Notes: generated from the letters alone by a model not told the origin. A stretch of 64,000 nt of DNA from Photobacterium malacitanum (GCF_900185615.1 NZ_FYAK01000013.1:16600-80599); one strand, 5' to 3'; shown: positions 24,443 to 34,078, numbered from the stretch's first letter. Numbers and translations: made by a program.

Positions 24443-25489
24443 TCAGTGATTTTTCGCATGTTGCTGTAGTTTTTGAATTGCAGTAACCAGGGCGGGATCT
24501 GCTTGTCCATGCAGTATTTGTAGCATGATTCCACGTAATAATGGCTGCATTACGAGATCTGTAAATAATTGGTTAAACAATGTTTGATCTTGGGTTTCAG
24601 CTAAACGTAATAAGAACAGTGAAGCAATATTTACATCGCTAAAACCGCTCCAACAGCGGCCTGCAATCGCAATTAATACTTCACGATGACACAGTGCAGG
24701 CTGATGTAATAATGTGATTAATGTTTGTTGTAATTGTTGTGGGGCACTACCAGCTAACGCGCGTACTAATGCAGCAATTAAAAATAAGTCGGGTTGAGCT
24801 TGCTGGCATTCAAGGGTTAAACGTTCACTGATACGTTGCGTAAGAGGATCTGGTATCGTGCAATGCTCAAGGCAGCCTAATAACGCATACAATGGGGTCA
24901 TTGGTAGATGATTGAGAGCTTTACGTAATAATGTCGCATTATTGTGTTGTGAAATGCGCGCACAGATATCTGCTAATCCTTGTAATCCGATATGTTGCCA
25001 TTGCTGCCAATCTTGTTGACCCGATAAATAGGCTTGTGCATCAGCATAATATTGACTGGGTGGTAACGATAGCAATACCCGTAGTTGCGCATTAAAAATC
25101 GCCATTTTGTCGTCATTAGGCTTAAATGTGTAAGGATTATTAGCCAGTTTCTGTTGCTCATCTTCTGTTGGCGTACTATTGAGACTTGCCCCCATCGCTT
25201 CAATTACATATTTAATAAAGTCACCGACAGCGGCTTGTTTTAATAGCCCGCGTTCATCAAGAGGTAAACGTAAAAACCATACCCAAGGCGGTTGCTGGTG
25301 TTGCCAAAATGAGATTGCAATGTGCGCATGTTGTTGTAGTGGCCATGGGTAAGGCTGGCGATTTTCTTCAACTGCTTTAAATTGGTTGATCTCAATTTCA
25401 TTAACACGCCGGCCTAAATCGAAAATATTATAACGACAACCTGCGTTATCAAGTAGTTGAGTTAAAGTATGAAACGTTTCCATGGACAT
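24443..25489 (-). CDS. DUF3549 family protein
   Basis: A 348-residue cytosolic protein of unknown function, beginning with FHTLTQLLDNAGCRYNIFDLGRRV and QPYPWPLQQHAHIAISFW, both characteristic of DUF3549. The C-terminal two thirds is helical and Leu/Ala-rich (LIAALVRALAGSAPQQLQQTL), suggesting an alpha-solenoid. It is probably cotranscribed with DUF3301 and divergent from yqcC. Confidence 0.88.
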   Translation of the reverse strand: MSMETFHTLTQLLDNAGCRYNIFDLGRRVNEIEINQFKAVEENRQPYPWPLQQHAHIAISFWQHQQPPWVWFLRLPLDERGLLKQAAVGDFIKYVIEAMGASLNSTPTEDEQQKLANNPYTFKPNDDKMAIFNAQLRVLLSLPPSQYYADAQAYLSGQQDWQQWQHIGLQGLADICARISQHNNATLLRKALNHLPMTPLYALLGCLEHCTIPDPLTQRISERLTLECQQAQPDLFLIAALVRALAGSAPQQLQQTLITLLHQPALCHREVLIAIAGRCWSGFSDVNIASLFLLRLAETQDQTLFNQLFTDLVMQPLLRGIMLQILHGQADPALVTAIQKLQQHAKNH

Positions 25490-25644
25490 GATAAATAAAG
25501 CTCCTTTAATCAGCTTGTCAGTATAATTACTAGCGTTGATTCAGCATACCTGTGAATAGATTGCTAATCATCATAATATAGTTGGGGCATGACTGCTGAA
25601 ATGCTATCCTGCGCCGTTTTTATTATCAACCAAGAGGGGCTGAG

Positions 25645-25962
25645 GTGGATAAATATCATCAAAGTCAGCAATTACTCGCTCAGTTAGAAAATAGATTACA
25701 GCACCATCAGTACTGGGAAACGATCGCCCCTGAACCTCAATCTTTGGCGAGTATTGAGCCATTTGCGATTGATACTTTGGCTTGTCATCAATGGTTGCAA
25801 TGGATTTTTATTCCTAAACTACGTTATTTAATCACGCATAATTTACCGTTACCGACTCAGTTTGCGATTGCTCCTTATGTTGAAGAAGCAATGAAAAATC
25901 AACCTGGAATGGTCGATATTGTGGTGACTGTACGTGAAATTGATCAATTGTTTAAAGATTAA
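25645..25962 (+). CDS. yqcC: YqcC family protein (DUF446)
   Basis: A 105-residue helical cytosolic protein (DUF446). The GTG at 25645 follows AGAGGGG. The conserved segments PFAIDTLACHQWLQWIFIPKL and PYVEEAMKNQPG identify it. Function is unknown; the E. coli homologue also precedes truC and lies next to csrB. The stop lies 9 bp before the truC start. Confidence 0.92.
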   Translation: MDKYHQSQQLLAQLENRLQHHQYWETIAPEPQSLASIEPFAIDTLACHQWLQWIFIPKLRYLITHNLPLPTQFAIAPYVEEAMKNQPGMVDIVVTVREIDQLFKD

Positions 25963-25971
25963 GTGAGCATA

Positions 25972-26745
25972 ATGGAACTGGAAATTTTATACCGCGATGA
26001 TGCGTTAATTGCCGTCAATAAACCTGCTGGTATGTTAGTACATCGTTCTTGGTTAGATAGCCATGAAACGGTATTTGTGATGCAAACGTTACGTGATCAA
26101 ATTGGTCAGCATGTGTTTCCATTACACCGTTTAGATAGACCGACATCTGGAGTTCTGCTATTTGCACTTTCAAGTGAAATTGCAGCCATGATGATGCCGT
26201 TATTTGCGGGGCGAGATATACATAAAACTTACCACGCCATTGTCAGAGGCTGGGTTAAAGAAGCAGCGGTGCTCGATTATCCATTGAAAGTGATGTTAGA
26301 TAAAATTGCCGATAAAAAAGCCTCTGAAGACAAAGAGCCTCAAGAAGCAATTACCGCTTATGCGCCATTAGCAACGGTTGAAACAAATATTGCAGTAGGC
26401 CCTTATGCGACTAGTCGTTATAGTTTAGTTGAGATGAAGCCTGAGACCGGTCGTAAACATCAACTACGCCGTCATATGCACCATTTAAATCATCACATGA
26501 TTGGTGATGTTAATTATGGTGATGGTAAACATAATCGTATGTTCCGCGAACATCTAGACTGTCATCGATTGATGTTACATGCGTCACGATTACAGTTTAC
26601 GCATCCATTAACAGGGGCGGCGGTGGATATTCGAGCCAATGTTGATGAGGTCTGGCAACAGGTAATGACAACATTTAGCTGGTCGCCAACATTGTTGTTA
26701 GATACTCCAAATACAATCACAGCAACAATAATGAATGCGTTGTAG
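25972..26745 (+). CDS. truC: tRNA pseudouridine(65) synthase
   Basis: Isomerises U65 of tRNAs to pseudouridine. I use the ATG at 25972, whose product begins MELEILYRDDALIAVNKPAG like the E. coli protein; an in-frame GTG directly after the yqcC stop would add three residues. The 257-residue product has the RluA-type catalytic motif HRLDRPTSGVLL (Asp nucleophile) and the later ETGRKHQLRRHMHHL. The neighbours yqcC upstream and yqcA-like flavodoxin downstream repeat the E. coli order. Confidence 0.95.
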   Translation: MELEILYRDDALIAVNKPAGMLVHRSWLDSHETVFVMQTLRDQIGQHVFPLHRLDRPTSGVLLFALSSEIAAMMMPLFAGRDIHKTYHAIVRGWVKEAAVLDYPLKVMLDKIADKKASEDKEPQEAITAYAPLATVETNIAVGPYATSRYSLVEMKPETGRKHQLRRHMHHLNHHMIGDVNYGDGKHNRMFREHLDCHRLMLHASRLQFTHPLTGAAVDIRANVDEVWQQVMTTFSWSPTLLLDTPNTITATIMNAL

Positions 26746-26852
26746 TGCAAATTTCTTAGGTTAAATTTACATCAGTACTTGCTTTTCTTTGGTGTAATAG
26801 CCAGATTGGTAAGAGTCCCTTATTGAGGACATCTTATAGCAAAGGAGAGCGA

Positions 26853-27314
26853 ATGAATAAGTTAGGCATATTTGTAGGCTCTGTATATGGTGGAGCAGAA
26901 GAGTTAGCAGAAACATTAGCTGCCAAATTAACATCAGTACCGGTTGAGATTTTCTTTGATTCAACCTTAGATGATTTTATGGCCTATGATGCTGACACCG
27001 TGTTAGTGATAACCTCGACCACAGGTCAAGGTGAGATTCCAGAAAACCTTCTACCGCTATATGTTGCTTTAAAGGATCAATTTCCACTATTGCCCAAGCA
27101 ACGTTATGGTGTGATTGCCTTAGGTGATTCAAGTTATGGTGAAGATCGTTTTTGTGGGGCAGGGCGTCAATTTGATGCGTTATTAAGTGAGCTTAACTCA
27201 CAATCAGTCCAACCACGATTAGATATTGACGCTGGCGTTCATTTTGAACCGTTAGAGGTTGCTGAGGGATGGTTTACTCAATTTGTAACAACGGCTGAGC
27301 AAGCGGCTGCATAA
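26853..27314 (+). CDS. yqcA: Flavodoxin (YqcA-like)
   Basis: A short-chain flavodoxin of 153 residues that would carry FMN. The ATG at 26853 has AAAGGAG 5 bases upstream; the earlier in-frame start is not needed. The N-terminal phosphate-binding loop is GSVYGGAEELAE. TSTTGQGEIPENLLP and ALGDSSYGEDRFCGAGRQFD are the other FMN-contacting loops. It resembles MioC/YqcA and follows truC as in E. coli. Its redox partner is unknown. Confidence 0.9.
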   Translation: MNKLGIFVGSVYGGAEELAETLAAKLTSVPVEIFFDSTLDDFMAYDADTVLVITSTTGQGEIPENLLPLYVALKDQFPLLPKQRYGVIALGDSSYGEDRFCGAGRQFDALLSELNSQSVQPRLDIDAGVHFEPLEVAEGWFTQFVTTAEQAAA

Positions 27315-27349
27315 TTAAATGGTTGAGATAACTGTCGCGCGAGTAAATT

Positions 27350-27385
27350 AATGGTTACCCCGTTATTATTCACGGGGTAACCATT
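27350..27385. terminator. Strong inverted repeat between convergent genes
   Basis: A 14-bp perfect stem (AATGGTTACCCCGT / ACGGGGTAACCATT) with an 8-base loop lies between the flavodoxin and the nucleoside transporter. There is no long T-run on either strand. Confidence 0.7.
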
Positions 27386-27425
27386 ATTAGATAAGTTTAT
27401 TTGTTGATTGAGAACAATTGTACGA

Positions 27426-28658
27426 TTAAACGATAGCACCTAGTGAGACTAATAACCCTGCAATTGTTCCGCTCATTAAATTGGCCAGAATAGCAGCAAT
27501 CAGTGTTCGACCACCAATTTGTGATAATTCTTTTCCTCTTGTCGGTGCCATAGCACGTAGGCCACCAATGACCAATGCTAACGAACCAATATTGGCAAAC
27601 CCACACAGTGCAAATACTACAATTGCTTGCGTTTTTTCAGACAGCTGATCGGCAACTTCAATAAAACTCACGTAAGCAATAAATTCATTAACAATGATTT
27701 TCTGACCAATGAAAGAAGCAGCAAGTGGTGCTTCAGACCACGGTACACCAAGTAAGAAAGCCAGTGGTGCTAATAGGTAGCCAAGCAGTAATTGAATCGT
27801 CACACCATCAAAACCTAGCATGGCTGCGATACCACCAATAATACCATTAACCATCGCCATTAAAGCCACGATTGCAATTAATAGTGCGGTTACACAACCG
27901 ACTTGATGTAAGCCAACCATCGCACCTTGAGTGATGGCGTCTAATAGAGTTTCTGGTTTATCTTCAGTTTGTTCAATGATTTGATCAAGATCTTGACGCG
28001 GTATTTCTGTTTCCGGGCACATAAGTTTGGCAAATAATAGTCCGGCAGGAGCTGTCATGAAACAAGCGGTCAGAATGTACTTTACGTCGATGCCAAGATT
28101 GATGTAACCAATCATAGTACCGCCAGCCACAGAGGCCAAACCCCCCGTCATAATGGCAAACAATTCAGAGCGAGTCATGGTGGCAATAAAAGGACGTAAG
28201 GTTGTTGGTGCTTCGATTGGGCCGACAAAAATATTCGCCGTCGCTGACATCGATTCAGAATAACTGATCCCTAAAGGGCGTTTAAGTCCCTTACCTAATA
28301 AACCCACAATTTTTTGCATGATTTTAAGGTAATACAGTACTGAAATAAGGGCTGAAATAAAGATTACGACACACAGCACATTAATTAAAAAGATAAACCC
28401 AAGTTTATATTGAGCTAAATCACCAAAAGCAAAGCTCAAGCCATCATTGGCATAGCTGATGACATTATTAACACCAGTCGCAATCCCTTGCAGTAACATT
28501 TGTCCAGCTGGGATATACATTACAAATGCGCCAAAACCGATTTGAATCATAAGTGCACCAAACACGGTTCTAAAACGAATTTTTTTACGGTTTTCTGATA
28601 ATAATACTGCAATAGCGATCAAAACAATCATGCCAATAATACTGGTGATAATGCTCAT
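27426..28658 (-). CDS. nupC: NupC-type concentrative nucleoside transporter
   Basis: An inner-membrane symporter of the CNT family that imports nucleosides with protons or sodium. At 410 residues it has the normal length and ~8-10 hydrophobic segments. Family motifs include GPIEAPTTLRPFIATMTRSELFAIMTGGLASVAG in the core (in parts) and the C-terminal FALCGFANIGSLALVIGGLRAMAP. A PurR-like operator and a Crp/Fnr-type regulator gene lie upstream, and deoD lies beyond, so the cluster serves nucleoside uptake and breakdown. NupC against a paralogue cannot be resolved from sequence alone. Confidence 0.9.
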   Translation of the reverse strand: MSIITSIIGMIVLIAIAVLLSENRKKIRFRTVFGALMIQIGFGAFVMYIPAGQMLLQGIATGVNNVISYANDGLSFAFGDLAQYKLGFIFLINVLCVVIFISALISVLYYLKIMQKIVGLLGKGLKRPLGISYSESMSATANIFVGPIEAPTTLRPFIATMTRSELFAIMTGGLASVAGGTMIGYINLGIDVKYILTACFMTAPAGLLFAKLMCPETEIPRQDLDQIIEQTEDKPETLLDAITQGAMVGLHQVGCVTALLIAIVALMAMVNGIIGGIAAMLGFDGVTIQLLLGYLLAPLAFLLGVPWSEAPLAASFIGQKIIVNEFIAYVSFIEVADQLSEKTQAIVVFALCGFANIGSLALVIGGLRAMAPTRGKELSQIGGRTLIAAILANLMSGTIAGLLVSLGAIV

Positions 28659-28741
28659 AACGGTAATGTCTCAATAGATTCAAAGGGGCTGTTTAGCGTC
28701 AGTGTTAACAGCGACCGATGCGTTTTATCTATTGTGGAATC

Positions 28742-28768
28742 AAAAAAAAAGGACATAAGTCCCTTTTT
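28742..28768 (-). terminator. Hairpin with T-run upstream of nupC
   Basis: On the minus strand AAAAAGGGAC-TTAT-GTCC is followed by nine T. It would terminate the Crp/Fnr-type gene before nupC, or act in the nupC leader. The stem overlaps the 12-mer GGACATAAGTCC (28751-28762). Confidence 0.7.
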
Positions 28769-28784
28769 ACGAAAACGTTTGCGC
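28769..28784 (-). promoter_or_regulatory. Candidate PurR operator upstream of nupC
   Basis: On the minus strand GCGCAAACGTTTTCGT matches the PurR consensus ACGCAAACGTTTTCGT at 15 of 16 positions. It lies ~110-126 bp before the nupC ATG. Control of nucleoside uptake by the purine repressor fits the neighbourhood. Confidence 0.7.
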
Positions 28785-28809
28785 AATGAGTCAATAAAGC
28801 AGCATTTTG

Positions 28810-29460
28810 CTAGCGCTGAATAAGATTGAGCTCCTGTACTAAGCTGTCAGCGGCTAATAGACGATAATGTTTATGTTGTTTTTCTAATGTGGCTGCAGTT
28901 AATAAATCTTTAATCACTCGTCGTAAAGCACGCGGGGTTGCGCCGAGCTCACCAGCATGCTGTTCAATATTAAATTCAAACCAACCTTGAGCGCTTGCGT
29001 GTGATTTTTTAATTAATAATCGAATCGTGTTAAAGCGTAAACTATGCAGAATATTATCGAGGGTATGGCCAATTGATTCTTCATAACGATGAGAAATTAA
29101 TTGCAAAAAAGCTAGCCCTAACTCGGCGTTACTTAGTACCGCTTCTATAAGTTTATGACGTGGAATTTGATAACCAATACCATCGGTTAATGCCGCCACA
29201 CTGAACACGCTGGTACCTTGGTCTCGAAATATTTCCATTTCACCTAAAATACCTGAAAACCCTTGTTGAGCATTAACAATATAACGTTTGCCAACTGGAC
29301 TGAGGTAAGACACTAAAAAAGCACAATCTTGCACTAAATAGAGGCTATCACTCGATTCTCCCTGAGCGATAAATATTTGGTTGGCTGTTAATTTAACCGG
29401 ACGACAGCAGGGCAATTGTAATAAACGTTGATACAGCGATAAGTGTAGTTGCTGAGGCAT
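28810..29460 (-). CDS. Crp/Fnr-family transcriptional regulator
   Basis: A 216-residue regulator with an N-terminal cyclic-nucleotide-binding-like beta-roll (KLTANQIFIAQGESSDSLYLVQ, SGILGEMEIF) and a C-terminal winged helix (HAGELGATPRALRRVIKDLLTA). The residues that bind cAMP in CRP are not conserved as a set, and there is no FNR-type cysteine cluster, so the ligand is unknown. The overall layout resembles E. coli YeiL, also linked to nucleoside genes. It sits between nupC and the divergent deoD and probably regulates one or both. Confidence 0.82.
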   Translation of the reverse strand: MPQQLHLSLYQRLLQLPCCRPVKLTANQIFIAQGESSDSLYLVQDCAFLVSYLSPVGKRYIVNAQQGFSGILGEMEIFRDQGTSVFSVAALTDGIGYQIPRHKLIEAVLSNAELGLAFLQLISHRYEESIGHTLDNILHSLRFNTIRLLIKKSHASAQGWFEFNIEQHAGELGATPRALRRVIKDLLTAATLEKQHKHYRLLAADSLVQELNLIQR

Positions 29461-29510
29461 AAGCTAATTTCATTATAATCGAGTAAGTGACTAAGATTGA
29501 TACTGAAGAT

Positions 29511-29522
29511 GGACAAGTGTCC
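29511..29522. promoter_or_regulatory. Inverted repeat GGACAAGTGTCC in the deoD upstream region
   Basis: An interrupted palindrome (GGACA-AG-TGTCC) in the 133-bp gap between the divergent Crp/Fnr-type gene and deoD. A similar 12-mer, GGACATAAGTCC followed by the same C/T-rich tail, occurs upstream of nupC. It is a candidate operator for the local regulator. Confidence 0.4.
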
Positions 29523-29593
29523 TTTTCAAGCGCGGAGCTTATCTTTACAGTGCGAGTATCTCAACCTCTTTTTTATTTGGAATTGATACTTCG

Positions 29594-30304
29594 ATGGCGA
29601 CTCCACACATTAATGCTCAAGCGGGTGACTTTGCTGATACTATTTTAATGCCAGGCGATCCGCAGCGGGCTAAATATATAGCAGAAAACTTCTTAGAAAA
29701 TGCACAAGAAGTGACCAATGTTCGCGGTATGCTTGGCTTTACTGGATTCTATAAAGGTCAGCGATTATCTGTGATGGGACATGGCATGGGTGCACCCTCT
29801 GCGTCTATTTATGTTCAAGAGTTAATTACTCACTATAACGTCAAAAACTTTATTCGCATTGGTAGCTGTGGTGCTATCCATGATGATGTACAACTGATGG
29901 ATTTGATCGTTGCGATGGGAGCAAGTACGGATTCTAAAATGAACCGTACTCGACTGCGTGATCATGATTTCGCAGCATTAGCTAATTACGATATGTTGCG
30001 TACTGCTGTTGATCTGGCAAAAGAAAAACAGTTATCAGTAAAAGTCGGTAATGTATTTTCATCTGATCTATTCTACCGCCCAGACGAAGACTTTTATCAA
30101 CAACTGGCACAATACGGTATCTATGGTGTTGAAATGGAAGTGTCAGCATTTTATACCCTTGCTGCTCAGTTTGGCGTCAAAGCATTAGCTATTTGTACCG
30201 TAACCGATCATATATTACGTCATGAAGGCCTAAATGCAGAAGATCGTGTAACGACACTAAATGACATGATTAATTTAGCGCTAGAGACAGCAATGACATT
30301 GTAA
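29594..30304 (+). CDS. deoD: Purine-nucleoside phosphorylase, DeoD type
   Basis: A hexameric cytosolic enzyme that phosphorolyses purine (deoxy)nucleosides. The 236-residue protein begins [29 protein letters not shown] (in parts as in E. coli). It has the phosphate-binding GSCGA, the [14 protein letters not shown] segment, the catalytic Asp in TVTDHI, and the matching Arg in [11 protein letters not shown]. coli has EMEAAGIYG where this has EMEVSAFYT, so it may be the second DeoD paralogue of Vibrionaceae. It belongs with nupC in nucleoside salvage. Confidence 0.95.
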   Translation: MATPHINAQAGDFADTILMPGDPQRAKYIAENFLENAQEVTNVRGMLGFTGFYKGQRLSVMGHGMGAPSASIYVQELITHYNVKNFIRIGSCGAIHDDVQLMDLIVAMGASTDSKMNRTRLRDHDFAALANYDMLRTAVDLAKEKQLSVKVGNVFSSDLFYRPDEDFYQQLAQYGIYGVEMEVSAFYTLAAQFGVKALAICTVTDHILRHEGLNAEDRVTTLNDMINLALETAMTL

Positions 30305-30315
30305 TCTCTAAATAA

Positions 30316-30349
30316 ATAACAACACCGTATTTAACTACGGTGTTGTTAT
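30316..30349. terminator. Inverted repeat between convergent deoD and glnD
   Basis: A 14-bp perfect stem (ATAACAACACCGTA / TACGGTGTTGTTAT) with a 6-base loop. No strong T-run follows on either strand. Confidence 0.7.
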
Positions 30350-30358
30350 GGTTGTTAT

Positions 30359-32980
30359 TTAGGCATGTTTATTAATTGTTAGGATCAGCGTTTGGCGTAA
30401 TAATTGTTGCTGCTCGGTGGTTAAACGACCACCAGTTTCATTGACAATAATAAAAAAGTCTTCTGCACGCTCGCCAATAGTGGTGATCTTTGCTGCTTGT
30501 AAACTAATATTCAGTTCTGCAAATACCGCACCTATCTTTGCCAGTAAACCGGGCATATCCAGCGCAACTAATTCCATCATTGTTTTTCGGCCAGTTTTGG
30601 TTGATAAAAACTCAACTTTGGTCGGTACATTAAAATGAAGTAGCTTACGCGGTGCACGGCGAATCTTACGTTCAGATTTCATTGCCGTTAGCGCTTTAGT
30701 AAGGTTTCTTATAATACCGACATGGCGATTTTCATTGATCGCTTTACCATTAGGATCCAGTACCATAAACGTATCAAGGGTGTAGCCATCTTTACTGTTC
30801 ATGATCTGCGCGTCATGAATACTGAGATTTTTCTTATCTAGCTCTGAGACCACAATCGCAAATAGCTTGGCTTTATCTTTACTGTAAATAAATACTTCAG
30901 TGCCACCACGGGTCGCTTTCTTACTCATCAAGATAATCGGCTTATCGCCACTGTGTTGTAGGAGTGCTTGTGCGTGCCATGCCAGCTGTTTATGGGTGTG
31001 GCGTAAGAAATAATCAGCTTTAAATCGTCGCCATAGCACTTCAATATCACGAGGGATAAAGCCTTTACTGCGTAAGATTGCTGATGCTAGTTGTTGGTTA
31101 TGACGAATACGATCGCGCATATCTGGGGTTTTTTCCAGTCCACGGCGTAATGCCTTTTGAGTTGAGTAGTAAAGCTCTGCTAGTAAAGTACGCTTCCAGC
31201 TATTCCATAAGTCTTGATTAGTGGCACAAATATCGGCAACGGTTAAACAGACTAAATAATCTAAATGCTCTTCATCACCCACTTGTTTGGCAAATTCAGC
31301 CACCACTTCAGGATCATAAATATCACGTCGCTGTGCAGTAACCGACATTAATAAATGTTTTTGCACTAACCATGAGACTGTTTCAGCATCCGAGTGCGAC
31401 AGTCCGTGTTCGACACAAAAATCATAGGCATCGACAGCACCTAATTCGGAATGATCACCGCCGCGTCCTTTAGCGATATCATGAAATATTGCCGCTAGAA
31501 TCAAGATCTCTTTTTTGATTAAACGTGGGTAAACTTCACAACAAATAGGATGCTGCGAGTGATGTTCAGGATCGTTGAACTTATGGAGATTTTTAATCAC
31601 TCGAATGCTGTGTTCATCGACGGTATATACATGAAATAAATCAAATTGCATTTGACCGACAATATGGCTCCATTGCGGCAGGTAAGCAGCAATAACGCCA
31701 TGACGATGCATCAATCGAAATGCTTTTTGAAGTGCGTTGGGTTGGCGAACCAACTCCATGAATTTTTCACGCGCGGCTGGAATTTCAATTAAAAAACGGT
31801 TTAAGCGTCGGCGAGCGGTGCGTAATTGGCGCAGAGTGGGCGCAGCAATGCCTTCGATATCAGAATTTTGAGCAATATGAAGAAACATATCGAGGATGGT
31901 TTCAGGTCGTGCTTGAAATAATGCCGGCTTAGTTGCTTCAATCAACTTACCCCGTAATTGAAAATCATCATTCAAGACAATTGGAGCTAAACGTGCATCA
32001 GGCTTAATAATGGCTTCATCAAACAGCTGTAATAGCATTTTATTGAGCTCAGCCACACGGCGTAGAATACGATAAAACGCCTTCATCATCATTTCAACGG
32101 CTTGGTTACCTTCACCATGATAATCAAGGTGTGCTGCGACTGAGGGTTGATGATCAAAGGTGAGGCGATTGTCATAGCGGCGCAGTTCAATATGGAGCGC
32201 AAATCTAATTCGCCATAACGCGTTTTGGCATTCAACTAATTCACGGTATTCAGCGTCAGTTAAAAAGCCATGATGACTCATTTCTAATAAGCTGGTGGCG
32301 CCAAAATGACGCCGTGCAACCCAGCTAAGAGTATGAATATCTCGTAAGCCACCAGGGCTAGATTTAATATCTGGCTCTAGATTATAGGTGGTGTCATGGT
32401 AGCGAGCATGGCGCACTCGCTGCTCTTCAAGTTTAGCTTGAAAAAATGTCTCACTGGGCCAAAATTGTGGCGAATTAATGGCGACAGTTAATTGGTGAAA
32501 AGTTTGTTGATTACCACATAAAAAGCGTGATTCAGTTAAATTAGTCGCAACTGTCAGATCATCTTTGCCAACCGCAATACACTCCTCGACGGTACGTACA
32601 CTTTGGCCAACCTCTAATCGTAAATCCCATAAAAGAGTAATAAGCGCGCTAACATTATTTGCCACATCTTCTTCTAATGGATGCTGGCTTAATATTAATA
32701 AATCGACATCTGATAATGGGTGCAATTCTCCACGACCATAGCCACCAACGGCAATTAATGCCAGATCTGGTTGTTGTTCAAAACCATAAAAACGCCACAG
32801 CCGAATTAAAAGCTGATCGATAAATTGGCTGCGTTCTGTGACTAAATTAATAATGGACTTTTGCTGCTTAAATTGATGCTTTTGCTCTTCAGTAAAATGG
32901 TTAAGGGCACTGCGTAGGCTGTCGAGCGTAATGGCATCATCGAGGTAATCAGAAAGTTGCGTCGCTGAAATGTCAGTCAT
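30359..32980 (-). CDS. glnD: Bifunctional PII uridylyltransferase/uridylyl-removing enzyme
   Basis: The primary nitrogen sensor: it uridylylates PII when glutamine is low and removes UMP when it is high. The 873 residues are in the usual range. The order is a nucleotidyltransferase domain with GGYGRGELHPLSDVDLLIL (near 80-100), an HD hydrolase domain with AAIFHDIAKGRGGDHSELG (near 500), and two C-terminal ACT domains (FAIVVSELDKKNLSIHDAQI; LVALDMPGLLAKIGAVFAEL) that bind glutamine. It follows map across a terminator. Confidence 0.97.
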   Translation of the reverse strand: MTDISATQLSDYLDDAITLDSLRSALNHFTEEQKHQFKQQKSIINLVTERSQFIDQLLIRLWRFYGFEQQPDLALIAVGGYGRGELHPLSDVDLLILSQHPLEEDVANNVSALITLLWDLRLEVGQSVRTVEECIAVGKDDLTVATNLTESRFLCGNQQTFHQLTVAINSPQFWPSETFFQAKLEEQRVRHARYHDTTYNLEPDIKSSPGGLRDIHTLSWVARRHFGATSLLEMSHHGFLTDAEYRELVECQNALWRIRFALHIELRRYDNRLTFDHQPSVAAHLDYHGEGNQAVEMMMKAFYRILRRVAELNKMLLQLFDEAIIKPDARLAPIVLNDDFQLRGKLIEATKPALFQARPETILDMFLHIAQNSDIEGIAAPTLRQLRTARRRLNRFLIEIPAAREKFMELVRQPNALQKAFRLMHRHGVIAAYLPQWSHIVGQMQFDLFHVYTVDEHSIRVIKNLHKFNDPEHHSQHPICCEVYPRLIKKEILILAAIFHDIAKGRGGDHSELGAVDAYDFCVEHGLSHSDAETVSWLVQKHLLMSVTAQRRDIYDPEVVAEFAKQVGDEEHLDYLVCLTVADICATNQDLWNSWKRTLLAELYYSTQKALRRGLEKTPDMRDRIRHNQQLASAILRSKGFIPRDIEVLWRRFKADYFLRHTHKQLAWHAQALLQHSGDKPIILMSKKATRGGTEVFIYSKDKAKLFAIVVSELDKKNLSIHDAQIMNSKDGYTLDTFMVLDPNGKAINENRHVGIIRNLTKALTAMKSERKIRRAPRKLLHFNVPTKVEFLSTKTGRKTMMELVALDMPGLLAKIGAVFAELNISLQAAKITTIGERAEDFFIIVNETGGRLTTEQQQLLRQTLILTINKHA

Positions 32981-33052
32981 TGCTATCCGTGCGGTAAAGT
33001 TATCTTAGGATCACTATAACCATTTCAAGCGCTGAACTGTATCGCTAGATAT

Positions 33053-33079
33053 AAAAAAACCGACATAACAAGTCGGTTT
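33053..33079 (-). terminator. Terminator after map
   Basis: On the minus strand AAACCGAC / GTCGGTTT is followed by TTTTTTAT. It lies between map and glnD. Confidence 0.88.
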
Positions 33080-33116
33080 CTTGGATTTCCACAGTGCTGT
33101 GATAGCAACTGCAAAA

Positions 33117-33956
33117 TTATGCGTTGTGCATTAGGCGTGGCAATGTTTCTTCTTTACGCAAGGTTAAGATTTCACAGCCATCTTTAGTCACGAGTAAAGT
33201 GTGCTCCCACTGTGCTGATTTTTTACCATCAACAGTGTACACCGTCCAACCATCTTGCTCATCTGATTCACAGCCAAACTTACCAGCATTAATCATTGGC
33301 TCAATAGTAAAGCACATGCCTTCTTTCATGACTGTGCGATCGCTATTTTTATAGTGAACCACTTGTGGTTCTTCATGGAACTCATTACCAATACCATGAC
33401 CACAGTAGTCTTTCACGATAGAAAAACGGCTGCTACCCGCTTTGATGAACTTCTGAATAGCGGTACCAAGATCACCAATTTTAGCGCCCGGTTTTACTTT
33501 TTTGATTGCCAGATAAAGGCTTTCTTGAGCAACGCGGCAAAGGCGTTTGTCTTCAAGAGATACTTCACCTACTTCAAACATCTTTGAAGTATCACCATGG
33601 TAACCGTCTTTAATCACTGTCACATCAATATTAATGATGTCGCCATCTTTTAATACTGCTGGCTTGTTATATTTACCACCCGCTTCTACAACAATTTCAT
33701 CTTTAGTTGCAGGAATACCATGGCAAACAACGTGGTTAATTGAGGTACACACAGATTTAGGAAAGCCGTGGTAGTTCAACGGAGCAGGAATCGCTTGTTG
33801 AACTTGTGTGATGTAGTCATGACAAATTTTGTCTAACTCTTCTGTGGTCACACCTGCCTTTACATGCGGTTCGATCATTTCTAATACGTCTGCTGCCAAA
33901 CGGCCAGCAACACGCATTTTTTCAATTTCTTCAGCCGTTTTGATCTTAATGCTCAT
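33117..33956 (-). CDS. map: Methionine aminopeptidase type I
   Basis: Removes the initiator methionine from nascent proteins; a dinuclear metal enzyme. The 279-residue product has the five metal ligands in their normal contexts: DVTVIKDGYHGDTSKMF (two Asp), GHGIGNEFHEEP (His), FTIEPMI (Glu) and QWEHTLLVT (Glu). The substrate His lies in INHVVCHGIP. It is slightly longer than E. coli Map (264), with a short C-terminal tail. It is divergent from rpsB across 372 bp, the common order. Confidence 0.97.
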   Translation of the reverse strand: MSIKIKTAEEIEKMRVAGRLAADVLEMIEPHVKAGVTTEELDKICHDYITQVQQAIPAPLNYHGFPKSVCTSINHVVCHGIPATKDEIVVEAGGKYNKPAVLKDGDIINIDVTVIKDGYHGDTSKMFEVGEVSLEDKRLCRVAQESLYLAIKKVKPGAKIGDLGTAIQKFIKAGSSRFSIVKDYCGHGIGNEFHEEPQVVHYKNSDRTVMKEGMCFTIEPMINAGKFGCESDEQDGWTVYTVDGKKSAQWEHTLLVTKDGCEILTLRKEETLPRLMHNA

Positions 33957-34078
33957 AAAATCGTCTCAATCTGTATGTTTCTGTGTGGTTGTTATATTAC
34001 CAGCCGCAAGGGGTTAAAGGGAAGATAAGATTAGTTCTCATATCCAATTTTGACTGGATTTTATTGGTCGTTCTATGG

